The notes under the pieces are model-generated. The model saw only the letters and a program-made list of their open reading frames with translations. It did not search any database and had not been told where the DNA came from. Both the position numbers and the translations under genes were made by a program. This document shows, in pieces, positions 50,157 to 60,975 of a stretch of DNA of 64,000 nucleotides (the stretch's first letter is position 1; every line of letters begins with the position of its first letter). Source of the stretch: Pseudobutyrivibrio sp. (GTDB lineage: Bacteria; Bacillota; Clostridia; Lachnospirales; Lachnospiraceae); contig JAIKWH010000062.1 of NCBI GenBank assembly GCA_024684955.1, positions 25,239 to 89,238 on the forward strand, in the 5' to 3' direction.

Positions 50157-51629
50157 TTATTTTAACTGCTCAACCTTTGAAGAAATAGCACCAATAATCT
50201 CTCTAGACTCCTCAACCTTTTCAACGCTGTTTCTAGAGATGTTGTGGGTCTCTGTAGTAGATGCTGAAAACTCTTCACTGACAGCGATAAGTCCTGATGT
50301 AGACTGCTCAACCTCGTCGTTGGCAGATTTTACATTGCCCATCTCTGATTTTATCATTAGCAGGATTTTAGAAAGTTCATTAGAGCGTTCCTTTGTGTCA
50401 TTTAAGAAGCCCTTTGTCTCCTCAGCCAGTTTTGTTTGAACCTCTGCCATCTCCAGAGTGTGGTCAGCCTTTGCTGTAACTTCCTCGGCGTTTCTGCCCA
50501 ACTCCTCCAGGATGTTTGTGATCTGCTCAGTTGCCTCCTTTGTCTGGCTGGCAAGTTTGCTGATTTCGTCAGCAACAACTGCAAATCCCTTTCCTGCCTC
50601 ACCTGCTCTGGCTGCCTCAATGGAAGCATTGAGGGCAAGGAGGTTTGTCTGGCTGGAAATATTAAGGATCATTGAGGTAATGTCTTTTGCATCATCAGCA
50701 GCCTTGTTCTGACGGCTGGCAGCCTCTTTCATGTCGTTTCCAACAATATTGGTCTCTGCTGTCTGGGCAACTAACTGCTCCATATCATCAAGACCCTTTG
50801 CAAGGACGCCAATCATTTCGTCTGCAACGGATACAGCGGAGATTGTATTTTCATCAGTCTGCTCCAGGGCATCTTTTATAGAATTTGTCATCTCTGACTG
50901 GTGCTCAGCAGCAGAAACGATTTCTTTATTGCCTTCTGATATCTGCTCGACTGCCATGTCAACGGATTTTGTAACCTCGCCGATCTCCTCGAGCCTAGAC
51001 TTTAATTCTGATATATCATCTACCAAAGAAATAGATACTGACTTAACTTTGTCAGTGAGCAGGGTCTGGTTTTGAGAAGTCTGCTCCAGGGCATTCATAT
51101 TTTCTGTAAGGAATCTATAGAATAGTTTTGCCCCTACAATGGAGATAATCATAATGAGGATTGAAACGATAACCTCTATCATAATCTCCTCAATTGAAGC
51201 ATTCATATCTACAGTAGTGGCAGCTGTCATTCCAGCTCTCACTACGTTGAGTACCACGATTGCAATACCATACACCCTAGTCAGGGTTACATCTACATAC
51301 AAGAAGAGAACGATTGTAATAGGGACAATATATGGAAATGGGGTGCCAGATTGGGACAAAAGAAGCAGTGCAGTATAAACAACTAAAAATGCAAAGGCTT
51401 CAATCACATAAAAGTTTTGGGCTTTTAAACCAAAATTAAGAACTGCAGCAAATATAATATTTACTAGAAACAAAACCAGGGGAACAATGGAATAAATAGG
51501 ATTAAGCCCCGAAAAACTAAGTTGTGAAACCAGTCCAATTCCACCAAAAACTGTGGTCAATAAAACAACTAAAAACAAGATGTTGTTGAGTTGGGTCCTC
51601 TGCGAACCACTAAAAATACTTTTTCCCAT
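50157..51629 (-). CDS. Methyl-accepting chemotaxis protein with polytopic (about 6-TM) N-terminus
   Basis: Multiple hydrophobic segments and no large extracellular loop; tip [36 protein letters not shown]. Confidence 0.92.
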   Translation of the reverse strand: MGKSIFSGSQRTQLNNILFLVVLLTTVFGGIGLVSQLSFSGLNPIYSIVPLVLFLVNIIFAAVLNFGLKAQNFYVIEAFAFLVVYTALLLLSQSGTPFPYIVPITIVLFLYVDVTLTRVYGIAIVVLNVVRAGMTAATTVDMNASIEEIMIEVIVSILIMIISIVGAKLFYRFLTENMNALEQTSQNQTLLTDKVKSVSISLVDDISELKSRLEEIGEVTKSVDMAVEQISEGNKEIVSAAEHQSEMTNSIKDALEQTDENTISAVSVADEMIGVLAKGLDDMEQLVAQTAETNIVGNDMKEAASRQNKAADDAKDITSMILNISSQTNLLALNASIEAARAGEAGKGFAVVADEISKLASQTKEATEQITNILEELGRNAEEVTAKADHTLEMAEVQTKLAEETKGFLNDTKERSNELSKILLMIKSEMGNVKSANDEVEQSTSGLIAVSEEFSASTTETHNISRNSVEKVEESREIIGAISSKVEQLK

Positions 51630-51790
51630 AATAATCCTCCGAAAGCAAAAATTTAATCACTTAAATTATAGCAGAAATTTTATTTACTAGGGCAAAAACC
51701 CCAAAAAATAGTAAGGACTTTATAGGTCTGTAAAAGTTATTGTATATTTGGTAAAATTTATGGGAAATAATAGGATTTGAATTTGTTGAG

Positions 51791-52060
51791 GTGAAGAAAG
51801 TGAAGTTGCTTACTATATACATTGTTGTGATGAATTTGCTGGGGTTTGCCATGATGGCCATTGATAAGAGGAGGGCTATTAGAAATCAGTGGAGGATTCC
51901 GGAGAAAACCTTGTTTTTGGTTAGCGTTTTAGGCGGGAGCCTGGGGTCTTGGATGGGTATGTACGCCTTTCATCACAAGACAAAGCATTGGTATTTTGTG
52001 GGAGGGATGCCACTTATATTTGTGGCCCACCTTGCTATTTTGAAATATATATTAGGATAG
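51791..52060 (+). CDS. DUF1294 family membrane protein
   Basis: MMAIDKRRAIRNQWRIPEKTLFLVSVLGGSLGSWMGMYAFHHKTKHWYF; GTG start. Confidence 0.85.
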   Translation: MKKVKLLTIYIVVMNLLGFAMMAIDKRRAIRNQWRIPEKTLFLVSVLGGSLGSWMGMYAFHHKTKHWYFVGGMPLIFVAHLAILKYILG

Positions 52061-52073
52061 ATTTAGAGGATAT

Positions 52074-54548
52074 ATGAATACAAAGGTTTTAAAGACATTA
52101 GAGTATGACAAGATAATTGAGAGACTGGCAGCCTATGCTACATGTGAGTCCGGTAGGCTCAGGTGCCAGGGCTTGTTGCCTGTCAATAGTATAGAGGAAA
52201 TCAGGATCATGCAGGAGGAAACTGCATGTGCTTTTGATAGGCTGATTAAATATGGAGATGTATCGGCTAGCGGGACTACAGATTTGCGTCCATCCCTGGC
52301 TAGGTTGGAACTGGGGTCTTCCCTTTCCATAGAGGAAATACTGGCAGTGGCCTCTTTACTGGAGGTGGCAAAGAGGGTGGAGGCCTACGGCAAAAAGGCC
52401 GAGGAAGAGGACAAACTTTCCTTTTATTTTGATGGCCTTTCTCCAGAGGTGGCCATATTAAACGAGATCAGAAGGTGCATCATAGATGAGGAGACCATAG
52501 CAGATGACGCCAGCGTTGCCCTGTTTGATATTAGAAAGGGTATGCAGCGGACCAACGAAAAGATTAAATCTGTTATGAATGCCATGCTAAATAATTCTAC
52601 TACAAGGGGTTATTTGATGGAGCCAGTCGTCACCCTGAGACAGGGACGATACTGTCTGCCTGTCAGGTCAGATTACAAGTCTAGGGTGCCAGGTATGGTT
52701 CACGACCAGTCTGCCACAGGTTCTACATTTTTCATTGAGCCTATGCAGGCGGTGGATTTGAATAACGAATTGAGAGAATTGCAGGTCAGAGAAGGGGACG
52801 AGATTGAAAAAATCCTGGCCAATATTTCAAACCGTATTGCTGAAAAGGCAGAGGGGATTATCAGGAATTTTCAACTTTTGACAGAAATTGATTTTATTCT
52901 TTCAAAGGGCAGATATGCAGTTGCATTAAACGGAGTCAATCCAGAATTTAATACAGATGGAATCATTAATTTGAGAGGGGCAAGACATCCACTACTAGAC
53001 CCTAAAAAGGTAGTTGCCACAGATATAAAACTGGGGGAGGATTACAATCTGCTCCTTGTGACAGGACCAAACACCGGTGGTAAGACTGTATCCCTAAAGA
53101 CCTGCGGCCTGCTCACCCTTATGGCCCAGGCCGGCCTGCACATTCCTACCAAGGATAGGAGCCAGGTGGCAGTTTTTGACGATGTTTATGCAGACATTGG
53201 TGACGAGCAATCAATTGAGCAGTCCCTATCCACATTCTCATCTCATATGGTAAATATTGTCCACATTTTGGAGGCCATAGACTCTGGTAAATATTCTACA
53301 GAGACAGAGGATATATTAGAAAAGACCAAGGTGGATTTACACGCTTCAAAGGTTATTAAGGGCACAAATAATGCAGGATATGTTCCTCAGTTTTTGATTC
53401 TCATAGATGAGCTTTGCGCCGGCACAGATCCTAAAGAGGGTGCAGCATTGGCCCAGTCTATACTTGATAGGCTACACAAACTTGATGTGCGAATCATGGC
53501 TACCACCCACTATAGCGAGCTGAAAGTATACGCTCTTTCCACCGATGGGGTGGAGAATGCATCCTGCGAGTTTTCCATGGAAAGCCTCAGTCCTACCTAT
53601 AGGCTGGTAATTGGAGTGCCTGGCAAGTCCAATGCCTTTGCTATCTCTTCAAAACTGGGCATCCCTCAGGATTTAATAGAGGATGCCAAGGACAGATTGT
53701 CGGAGAATGACAAATCCTTTGAAGATTTGATGGTGGACTTGGAGCAAAAAAGACATGAGGTGGAGGAAGATGCTGCAAAGGCTGCAGCAGATTTAGCGGA
53801 GGCCGAGAGAAAGTTGGCTGATGCCACAGCAAGAGAGAATAAGATTAAGACCCAGCGTGAGGAAATAATCAGGGAAGCCCACAGGGAGGCTGCGGATATT
53901 TTGCAGGAGGCAAAGGACCTTGCTGACGAGACTATCCGTGACTTTAATAAATTTGGTAAAGGGCAGGGAAATATCTCCGCCATGGAGGCAAAACGTCAGG
54001 CCCTTGGCAAGGGAATAAATAAGAGTAAGGCCAAGGCCAAGGAGGAGGAAAAGGCCAGAGTAAACACCAATGCCCCTACTGATGTAAAAGTGGGAGACAA
54101 GGTAAAGGTCCTTTCCATGAATGTGATGGGACAGGTTGTTACAAGACCTAATTCTAAAGGTGATGTAACAGTGCAGATGGGCATCATGAAATCTGTGGTA
54201 AATCTAAAGGATTTGGTTCTCGTGGATGAGGATGACAAGTTTGTGCCAAAGAAGGGCACCAGGGTTAAAAATATGTCCTATGGTGGTTTCAACAAGGCTG
54301 CTACTATCTCTCCAGAGATAAATCTCTTGGGATGCACTGTGGATGAGGCTATATCAAAACTGGAAAAATATTTGGACGATGCTTACATTAGCCACTTACA
54401 ATCAGTAAGAGTAGTCCATGGCAAGGGAACAGGAGCCCTGAGAGAGGGAGTCCGAAATTACTTGCGCAAGCAAAAAAATGTGGCAGAGTTCCACCAGGCT
54501 GAGTTTGGCGAAGGAGATGCAGGTGTTACAATTGTAACATTTAGATAG
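52074..54548 (+). CDS. mutS2: Endonuclease MutS2 with Smr domain
   Basis: VTGPNTGGKTVSLKT Walker A, IDELCAGTDPKEGAAL Walker B, C-terminal Smr VVHGKGTGALREGV. Confidence 0.95.
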   Translation: MNTKVLKTLEYDKIIERLAAYATCESGRLRCQGLLPVNSIEEIRIMQEETACAFDRLIKYGDVSASGTTDLRPSLARLELGSSLSIEEILAVASLLEVAKRVEAYGKKAEEEDKLSFYFDGLSPEVAILNEIRRCIIDEETIADDASVALFDIRKGMQRTNEKIKSVMNAMLNNSTTRGYLMEPVVTLRQGRYCLPVRSDYKSRVPGMVHDQSATGSTFFIEPMQAVDLNNELRELQVREGDEIEKILANISNRIAEKAEGIIRNFQLLTEIDFILSKGRYAVALNGVNPEFNTDGIINLRGARHPLLDPKKVVATDIKLGEDYNLLLVTGPNTGGKTVSLKTCGLLTLMAQAGLHIPTKDRSQVAVFDDVYADIGDEQSIEQSLSTFSSHMVNIVHILEAIDSGKYSTETEDILEKTKVDLHASKVIKGTNNAGYVPQFLILIDELCAGTDPKEGAALAQSILDRLHKLDVRIMATTHYSELKVYALSTDGVENASCEFSMESLSPTYRLVIGVPGKSNAFAISSKLGIPQDLIEDAKDRLSENDKSFEDLMVDLEQKRHEVEEDAAKAAADLAEAERKLADATARENKIKTQREEIIREAHREAADILQEAKDLADETIRDFNKFGKGQGNISAMEAKRQALGKGINKSKAKAKEEEKARVNTNAPTDVKVGDKVKVLSMNVMGQVVTRPNSKGDVTVQMGIMKSVVNLKDLVLVDEDDKFVPKKGTRVKNMSYGGFNKAATISPEINLLGCTVDEAISKLEKYLDDAYISHLQSVRVVHGKGTGALREGVRNYLRKQKNVAEFHQAEFGEGDAGVTIVTFR

Positions 54549-54556
54549 GGGGAAAT

Positions 54557-55633
54557 ATGATTAAGAAAATCCTTAAGGCGGCTCTTGCTATATGTGTAGC
54601 AATTGTTCTTGTTATAGTTGCCTATATGGCCTATGTTTTAATTGCCTATCATAGGATTGAGGACATGACAAGGCTTGAGGTTATAGAGGGGGGCTCTTTC
54701 GAGCAAATCGAGACAGGCAAGGAGTACACCATAAGTTCATCTAACATGGGATTTGGTGCCTACTCAGATGATTATTCTTTTTTTATGGATGGTGGCACAG
54801 AGTCTTGGGCCTACTCCAAGGAGAGCGCACAAAACAACATCACTGGTCAGACTCAGTCTGTTATGGATATCAGCCCTGATATAATGCTTTTCCAGGAGGT
54901 TGATATAGATTCAACCAGGTCATATCATTTGGATGAGTATGAACTAATCAGAGACTTGCTTTTTGATAGAGGCTTTGAGTATGCATATACTTTTGCTCAA
55001 AATTATGACAGCCCATTTTTGATGTATCCACTTAATCAGCCTCATGGAGCATCAAAGGCAGGCCTTGTTACTGCTTCAGATTTTTCAATCAGTTCTGCCA
55101 TAAGAAGGTCCCTGCCTATAGAGGAGGGCTTTACAAAACTCATAGATTTAGATAGGTGCTATAGCAAAAATTATATTCAGGTGGCAAATGGCAGTCAGTT
55201 GGTACTGTACAATGTTCATTTGTCTGCTTATACAACCAATCCATCAACTGCGGAAAATCAGGTAAAGATGCTAAATGAAGACATGACATCAGAACTTGAA
55301 AAGGGCAATTATATAATTGCCGGCGGGGATATGAACAAGGACATGCTGGGGGATTCATCAAAGTATTTTGGCATAGAGTCTGATGCCCTTTGGGCACAGC
55401 CATTCCCAGAGGATTTGGTGGAAAGATTTACAGTGGTGGGACCACTGGACGAGGCAAAGCCTGTGGCTTCTTGCAGAAATGCAGACAAGCCATATGACGA
55501 GACTTCCTTTGTGCTTACCATAGATGGATTTATAGTTTCTGATAACGTAAAAGTTACTGGAGATGGGGTTATAGATAATGGATTCAAATATTCAGATCAC
55601 AATCCTGTGTATATGAAATTTGAATTAAAATAA
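54557..55633 (+). CDS. Endonuclease/exonuclease/phosphatase family protein, membrane-anchored
   Basis: N-terminal TM; LFQEVDID, AGGDMNKDM, YSDHNPVYMKF EEP motifs. Confidence 0.88.
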   Translation: MIKKILKAALAICVAIVLVIVAYMAYVLIAYHRIEDMTRLEVIEGGSFEQIETGKEYTISSSNMGFGAYSDDYSFFMDGGTESWAYSKESAQNNITGQTQSVMDISPDIMLFQEVDIDSTRSYHLDEYELIRDLLFDRGFEYAYTFAQNYDSPFLMYPLNQPHGASKAGLVTASDFSISSAIRRSLPIEEGFTKLIDLDRCYSKNYIQVANGSQLVLYNVHLSAYTTNPSTAENQVKMLNEDMTSELEKGNYIIAGGDMNKDMLGDSSKYFGIESDALWAQPFPEDLVERFTVVGPLDEAKPVASCRNADKPYDETSFVLTIDGFIVSDNVKVTGDGVIDNGFKYSDHNPVYMKFELK

Positions 55634-55662
55634 AGGTAATAAAAGGTAATAGGAGAGAGGTA

Positions 55663-57591
55663 ATGTTAAAAGTAGGTGTAGTCGTCGGAAATATTTCTTC
55701 TGACCACTCGGAAACCCTGCTAAGGGGAATTAGAGACAAGGCTAAAGATTTAGATGTAAAATTGTATGGATTCGTAGGTGTCCACACCAGTGAATACTAT
55801 CGAAATATTAATGACGCCCAGATTTCTGACGAGAATTTTAATTATCAATGTAATGTTATTTATGATTACAGCAGGTTTTGTAAATTAGATGCTGTAATAG
55901 TTTCCTGCGGAACAATCAGCCCATTTCTGGAGGGGACTTCTTTAGATGAATTCCTAGAGAGATTTCGAGGAATAAAGATGGTACTTGTGGAGGAAGAATC
56001 AGAGGATGAGGATGTCTCTTCCATCATTACCAACAATTACGAGGGAGAATACAACATAACCGAGTACCTCATCAAAGAAAAGGGATGCAAGGACATTGTG
56101 GTTATACGTGGACCTATCGGCAACAGGGATGCAGAGGACAGACTGAGGGCAGTGAGAGACTGCATGGAAGCAAACGGTCTCAGTCTGGATGCATCCAGAC
56201 TTGAGGTGGGAGATTTTTCCCAGGCTGTGGCAAATCAGCTCCAGGCCCTATTTGACCGCCATCCAAATTGTGACGCCATTATTTGCGCCAACGATATGAT
56301 GGCCCAGACTGCATATTCCATTGCAGAAAGAAATGGCAGGGTAGTAGGCCAGGATATTAATATAGTGGGTTATGATGATTCCTTTATATGCAACAGAATG
56401 CTGCCTACCATGACATCTGTAAAGCAGAGCGTATATGAAATGGGAGCTAGGGCTCTAGAGATGGCAGTGGACCTGAATGAGACTGGCAAGGGCGTCCATG
56501 AGACCATGCCAGGCAAGCCTGTATACAGAGGCTCAACTGGGGACAAGGATGTAAAGGATGTGGAGTATTTTCACAAGGTTGTTTCTGGTCTATCAGAGGT
56601 CTTGAACGGACTGAGAAAAGACATTTGGTTTATCTCTACTATCAGTGCATCCATGGTTGGAAATGTAGATAATGAGACCAGGTTTTACGATACAATGTTG
56701 GATAAGTTGGAGAAACTGGGATGCACATCAGCATGGGTCCTCCTGCTTAAAAATCCAATCCGCAGGGAGAGGATAGATACCTGGGAGTGCCCAAAGGAAC
56801 TGAAATTGGCTGTCCGGATGGTGAATGGACAAAGAGAAATTTACACCAATGGAAAGTGGCCAATTATTTCCAGGGAGTCCGCCAAAACCGATGGAAACAT
56901 GGTCATGTACCAGGATGAAAAAGATGTGTTAGTCAAATTTGCCTATCCGATGTTCCACGAGAAAATGCAGTATGGCATTATGGTTATTGACGCTCCTGTA
57001 GACAGACTATTTACAATGCAATTAGCCCTGGAGCAGATTGACTCAGCCATGTCATTCTACACCCTGCACCAGTCCCTCAAGGAAAAGAATCAAATCCTGG
57101 AAAATCTTTCTACCAAGGATGGGCTCACAGGTATATACAATAGACGTGGATTTACAGAGTTGATGCTGCACAAAATAGTGTCAAACCCAGGTCAGAGAAT
57201 GAGACTGATTATGGCGGACCTTGACCACCTAAAGCAGATTAACGACTCCTTTGGTCACAACGAGGGTGACTATGCAATTATTTCTACCGCCAAAATTCTA
57301 AAGGAAACCTTTCCAAATGGGGAGATAATTGGCCGAATCGGTGGAGACGAATTTGCCATCCTTGTCACAGATTCTTCAGATGAATCCTTTGAACAGCAGC
57401 GCACTAGATTGGTTAATAATTACACCAATTTTAATCTGACCCTAGGCAAGGGATACTATGTGGAATGTAGCGTAGGTGCAGTGGATTTTACAGGCGGCAC
57501 CAGCACAGGCATTTCAAACATATTTGAACTGGCAGATGGAGAATTGTACGCATCAAAGAGAGAGCGTAGAACCAGTGCTGTAAGACAATAG
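55663..57591 (+). CDS. LacI/PBP-like sensor fused to GGDEF diguanylate cyclase
   Basis: N-terminal type-1 periplasmic-binding fold as in LacI regulators but no HTH and no signal peptide; C-terminal DGLTGIYNRRGF...GRIGGDEFAIL. Confidence 0.9.
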   Translation: MLKVGVVVGNISSDHSETLLRGIRDKAKDLDVKLYGFVGVHTSEYYRNINDAQISDENFNYQCNVIYDYSRFCKLDAVIVSCGTISPFLEGTSLDEFLERFRGIKMVLVEEESEDEDVSSIITNNYEGEYNITEYLIKEKGCKDIVVIRGPIGNRDAEDRLRAVRDCMEANGLSLDASRLEVGDFSQAVANQLQALFDRHPNCDAIICANDMMAQTAYSIAERNGRVVGQDINIVGYDDSFICNRMLPTMTSVKQSVYEMGARALEMAVDLNETGKGVHETMPGKPVYRGSTGDKDVKDVEYFHKVVSGLSEVLNGLRKDIWFISTISASMVGNVDNETRFYDTMLDKLEKLGCTSAWVLLLKNPIRRERIDTWECPKELKLAVRMVNGQREIYTNGKWPIISRESAKTDGNMVMYQDEKDVLVKFAYPMFHEKMQYGIMVIDAPVDRLFTMQLALEQIDSAMSFYTLHQSLKEKNQILENLSTKDGLTGIYNRRGFTELMLHKIVSNPGQRMRLIMADLDHLKQINDSFGHNEGDYAIISTAKILKETFPNGEIIGRIGGDEFAILVTDSSDESFEQQRTRLVNNYTNFNLTLGKGYYVECSVGAVDFTGGTSTGISNIFELADGELYASKRERRTSAVRQ

Positions 57592-57598
57592 ACATTAA

Positions 57599-57631
57599 AA
57601 GGCCCCAGGCATTTGACTTGCCTGGGGCCTT
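57599..57631. terminator. Bidirectional terminator
   Basis: AAGGCCCCAGGC atttgactt GCCTGGGGCCTT. Confidence 0.92.
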
Positions 57632-57643
57632 ATTTTGTCTATA

Positions 57644-59710
57644 TTATTGCTGGTCACCCTCTTCAATCTTGAAGTGGTTGATACTCGTATTCAGGTTAGA
57701 TGCAGCATCAGAAACTGATGAGGCAGCCTGAGAAACTGTGCCAGAAGAATTGGCGACATTTTGAGCTGTTTCAGCGATTCTATCAATGGAATCACTAACC
57801 TCCTGTGCAGATGCTGACTGCTCTTCTGATATGGCAGCAACACTGGATGCAACGTCATTAACCCGATCCATCTGAGAACCCATGTTAGTAAGGGTCTTAT
57901 TAGCATCATCTAATTCGTGAGAAATAGATGAGAATGTTTCTGCAGCAGAGTTTACTGACTCAGCGCTGGCATTAATGAGGGCTGTATTGCTCTCTGATTT
58001 CTCAGCCAAAGCCCTAACTGATGCAGACATCTTTTGGATGATCTCTGCAATCTTTTGAGTAGATTCAGCAGAGTTGCTTGCCAGTTGTCCAATCTCAGTA
58101 GCAACAACTGCAAATCCCTTTCCAGCCTCACCTGCTCTTGCAGCCTCGATGGAAGCGTTAAGAGAAAGGAGGTTTGTCTGAGATGCAATAGAAGCAATCA
58201 TATCAATGATTTCATTGATTTGGGCTGCTGACTCATCAACAGATTTAACGGCGTCATTCATTTCATTCATAGAAGCCATAACGTCTGACATACCAGAACT
58301 TACTGATTGCATGTCTTTCTGTCCTTCATCTGCCTTTTCAACCAGAATCTTCATAGCGTCCATAATCTGTGACTGGCCATCTGTCAAATCAGAAACAGCC
58401 TGAGCGAGAGTTGTGGCAGAATTAGCAACCTCTGTTACTGAGATTGACATATTCTTCATATTATCCTTGATTGAATCCATAGATGATGCCTGATCATTTG
58501 CAGCCTCATTCAAAGAGCCAGCTGTAGAAGATGACCTTTCAGCATTGACTTCCAACTGGGCAGACACATCTTTAATATTTTTAATAGTATCACGCATGTT
58601 GTTGATGAAGCCCTTCATCTGAGAATTCATGAAGGAAATTTCATCATTACCGCTTTCTGTAATTAAGACTGTAAAGTCGCCATTGGCGATACTTTCAATA
58701 TTATTTGTAAGAGCAGATACAGGATTTTTAACAAGTCTATTCATCATCATAAGGATGAAGATTGAAAGTGCTACAAGAACTATAAGCGAGGTAACTACAA
58801 CAATAATTGCCATCCTATAGTTGCTAGCATTAACTTGCAACTTGTTAGCATAGTCAATAATGAGCCAATCAGTTCCTTCGATTGGAGAAGCAACTGCATA
58901 ATAAGGACCATCGTCTCCATCAATGTAAGTAACTTCATGGCTGCCAGATGCTACAAGCGCTCCACAAGACTGAAGGAATTTTGAGTCTGTCTGGTCAGCA
59001 AGATATGTTCCGGCGATTTCAGGATTCTCGTAGCTTAAAATCATGCCATCTCCAGTAACCAGCATTGCTTTACCACAATCTAGGAAAGTAACTTCATTGA
59101 GGTAACTTTGGATTGATGACATCATAAGGTCAGAACAAAGAGCACCCTCACGACCGTCCTTAAAGTTGATATGTCTGACATAAGTAGCACAAAGGGCACC
59201 ACTGGCCTTGTCAAAATATGGAACATCATAGAGGTATAGGCCCTCGTCAGATTGAGATAATGCCAGCAAATACCATTCTTTTTCAGTAACAACATAGTCT
59301 GGGCCTGGATCATATTCAAATGGCAGAATTAGATTGTTATCACTAATACCAATGTAAAGACCTGCAGGAATCATGTCGCAGCGTCCTTCAGTTGTCTTCA
59401 GGTAAGAACGAATTTGCTCGTTATCAATCCAATCTGAGAATTCAAGGGTGTCACCAACAGAATTCATGAAATAGAAAGAAGATTTCAACTCTCTGTTTGC
59501 CAACTCTGTATCAGCGGCTGCTTGAGCCTCAAAGGTATTGAAAATCATCCTCTTTGTCGAAGAAACAATATTCACATAAATGATTGCCAAAATAATTGCA
59601 AGAGAAATTGCAATTATTGGAACCAACATGCGAAGAAGCTTTGTGCTAATGTGGCCATGTGAGATAGTTGCAGCCACATTTTTTTTTGCTTTTTTTCCTT
59701 TCTTAGCCAT
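57644..59710 (-). CDS. Methyl-accepting chemotaxis protein with dCache-like sensor
   Basis: TM, about 250-aa extracellular domain, HAMP, tip [36 protein letters not shown]. Confidence 0.94.
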   Translation of the reverse strand: MAKKGKKAKKNVAATISHGHISTKLLRMLVPIIAISLAIILAIIYVNIVSSTKRMIFNTFEAQAAADTELANRELKSSFYFMNSVGDTLEFSDWIDNEQIRSYLKTTEGRCDMIPAGLYIGISDNNLILPFEYDPGPDYVVTEKEWYLLALSQSDEGLYLYDVPYFDKASGALCATYVRHINFKDGREGALCSDLMMSSIQSYLNEVTFLDCGKAMLVTGDGMILSYENPEIAGTYLADQTDSKFLQSCGALVASGSHEVTYIDGDDGPYYAVASPIEGTDWLIIDYANKLQVNASNYRMAIIVVVTSLIVLVALSIFILMMMNRLVKNPVSALTNNIESIANGDFTVLITESGNDEISFMNSQMKGFINNMRDTIKNIKDVSAQLEVNAERSSSTAGSLNEAANDQASSMDSIKDNMKNMSISVTEVANSATTLAQAVSDLTDGQSQIMDAMKILVEKADEGQKDMQSVSSGMSDVMASMNEMNDAVKSVDESAAQINEIIDMIASIASQTNLLSLNASIEAARAGEAGKGFAVVATEIGQLASNSAESTQKIAEIIQKMSASVRALAEKSESNTALINASAESVNSAAETFSSISHELDDANKTLTNMGSQMDRVNDVASSVAAISEEQSASAQEVSDSIDRIAETAQNVANSSGTVSQAASSVSDAASNLNTSINHFKIEEGDQQ

Positions 59711-59939
59711 AGTAACCTCCGTGATTCTTTCCTGTATTGCTGACTCATTCTATAAACGAATAAATGCCCTTGGGGCATTTGGTACTATATTAGATTTAAC
59801 TACAAAAAAAAGAAGAAATAATGGTAGAAATATGAAAAAAATCGTAAAAATAAAAAAGAGTAAACAAGGAATTTGTGTAAAGGTCTTTTACTTAAAAAAA
59901 AGAGGAGGAACAAAGAAGATTTTAGGGCAAGCCTCACAA

Positions 59940-59968
59940 TTGATAAGAGGAGATATTTTTCGTATAAT
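59940..59968 (+). promoter_or_regulatory. Promoter of yhaM-like gene
   Basis: TTGATA, 17-nt spacer, TATAAT. Confidence 0.75.
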
Positions 59969-60024
59969 AATTAAAGATTTTTGCATAAAGCAAGTGGCCT
60001 TTGGGCCTTAGAATGGAGATTTTA

Positions 60025-60975
60025 ATGAAATACATCAACACCCTCAAAGAGGGAGACAGAGGAACAGAAACTTACCTTTGCAAAAAGAAAACTCAGGGCA
60101 TTTCTAAAACCGGCAAGGCTTTTGAATCCCTTACACTTTGTGATAAAAGTGGCACTATTGACGCCAAAATATGGGACGTGGATTCTGAGGGAATCAGCGA
60201 TTTTGACGAGCTGGATTTTGTCACTGTTACAGGAGATATTACTAGTTGGAATGGGGCATTGCAGTTTAACATCAAAAGACTGCGCAAGGCCAACCCTGGC
60301 GAATATGAACTTACAGATTACATCCCTGCTTCAAAAAAGGATATTGGGCAGATGTGGAAGGACCTTATGGCATTGATTGATTCAATCCGTACCCCATATT
60401 TCAACGCTTTGCTTAAAATGTTTTTTGTGGATGACAAGGATTTTATCCAGGACTTTAAGAATCATTCTGCTGCCAAGTCTGTGCACCACGGTTTTACAGG
60501 TGGGCTTTTGGAGCACACCTTGTCTGTTGCTACAAACTGCGACTACTTTAGCAGGCAGTATCCATTTTTGGATAGGGATTTGCTTATTACAGCAGCTATT
60601 TTCCACGACATCGGAAAGGTAAAAGAACTTTCTGATTTCCCACGGAATGACTATACTGACCAGGGACAACTTTTGGGCCATATTTATGTGGGCGCAAATA
60701 TGTTGGACCGGGCCATTGACCATATTGATGGTTTCCCACAGGTAAAGAGGGATGAGCTTATCCACTGTATTCTTTCTCACCATGGGGAGTTAGAATTTGG
60801 TTCACCTAAAAAACCAGCTATCGCTGAGGCTATTGCCCTTTCTTTTGCAGACAACATCGACGCAAAACTTGAGACAATATATGAGGCTTTGGAAAATGTT
60901 GAGGAAAACAATCTTACTTGGCAAGGTTTTAACCGCCTTTTGGATTCAAACATCCGCAGAACAGGTAAAAATTAA
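60025..60975 (+). CDS. yhaM: 3'-5' exoribonuclease YhaM family (OB-fold + HD)
   Basis: OB region, VHHGFTGGLLEHTLSVA, IFHDIGKVKEL, LSHHGELEFGSPKKPAIAEAIALSFADNIDAK. Confidence 0.92.
   Translation: MKYINTLKEGDRGTETYLCKKKTQGISKTGKAFESLTLCDKSGTIDAKIWDVDSEGISDFDELDFVTVTGDITSWNGALQFNIKRLRKANPGEYELTDYIPASKKDIGQMWKDLMALIDSIRTPYFNALLKMFFVDDKDFIQDFKNHSAAKSVHHGFTGGLLEHTLSVATNCDYFSRQYPFLDRDLLITAAIFHDIGKVKELSDFPRNDYTDQGQLLGHIYVGANMLDRAIDHIDGFPQVKRDELIHCILSHHGELEFGSPKKPAIAEAIALSFADNIDAKLETIYEALENVEENNLTWQGFNRLLDSNIRRTGKN

Noticed and set aside
36400-58200. Repeated DNA segments around MCP signalling tips
   Set aside because: Similarity comes from the conserved MCP signalling domain, not from a mobile or interspersed repeat.
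59580-60011. 143-aa plus-strand ORF between the MCP and yhaM
   Set aside because: Its 5' half is antisense to the MCP, no SD, and it overlaps a clear yhaM promoter (TTGATA-N17-TATAAT). Probably non-coding.
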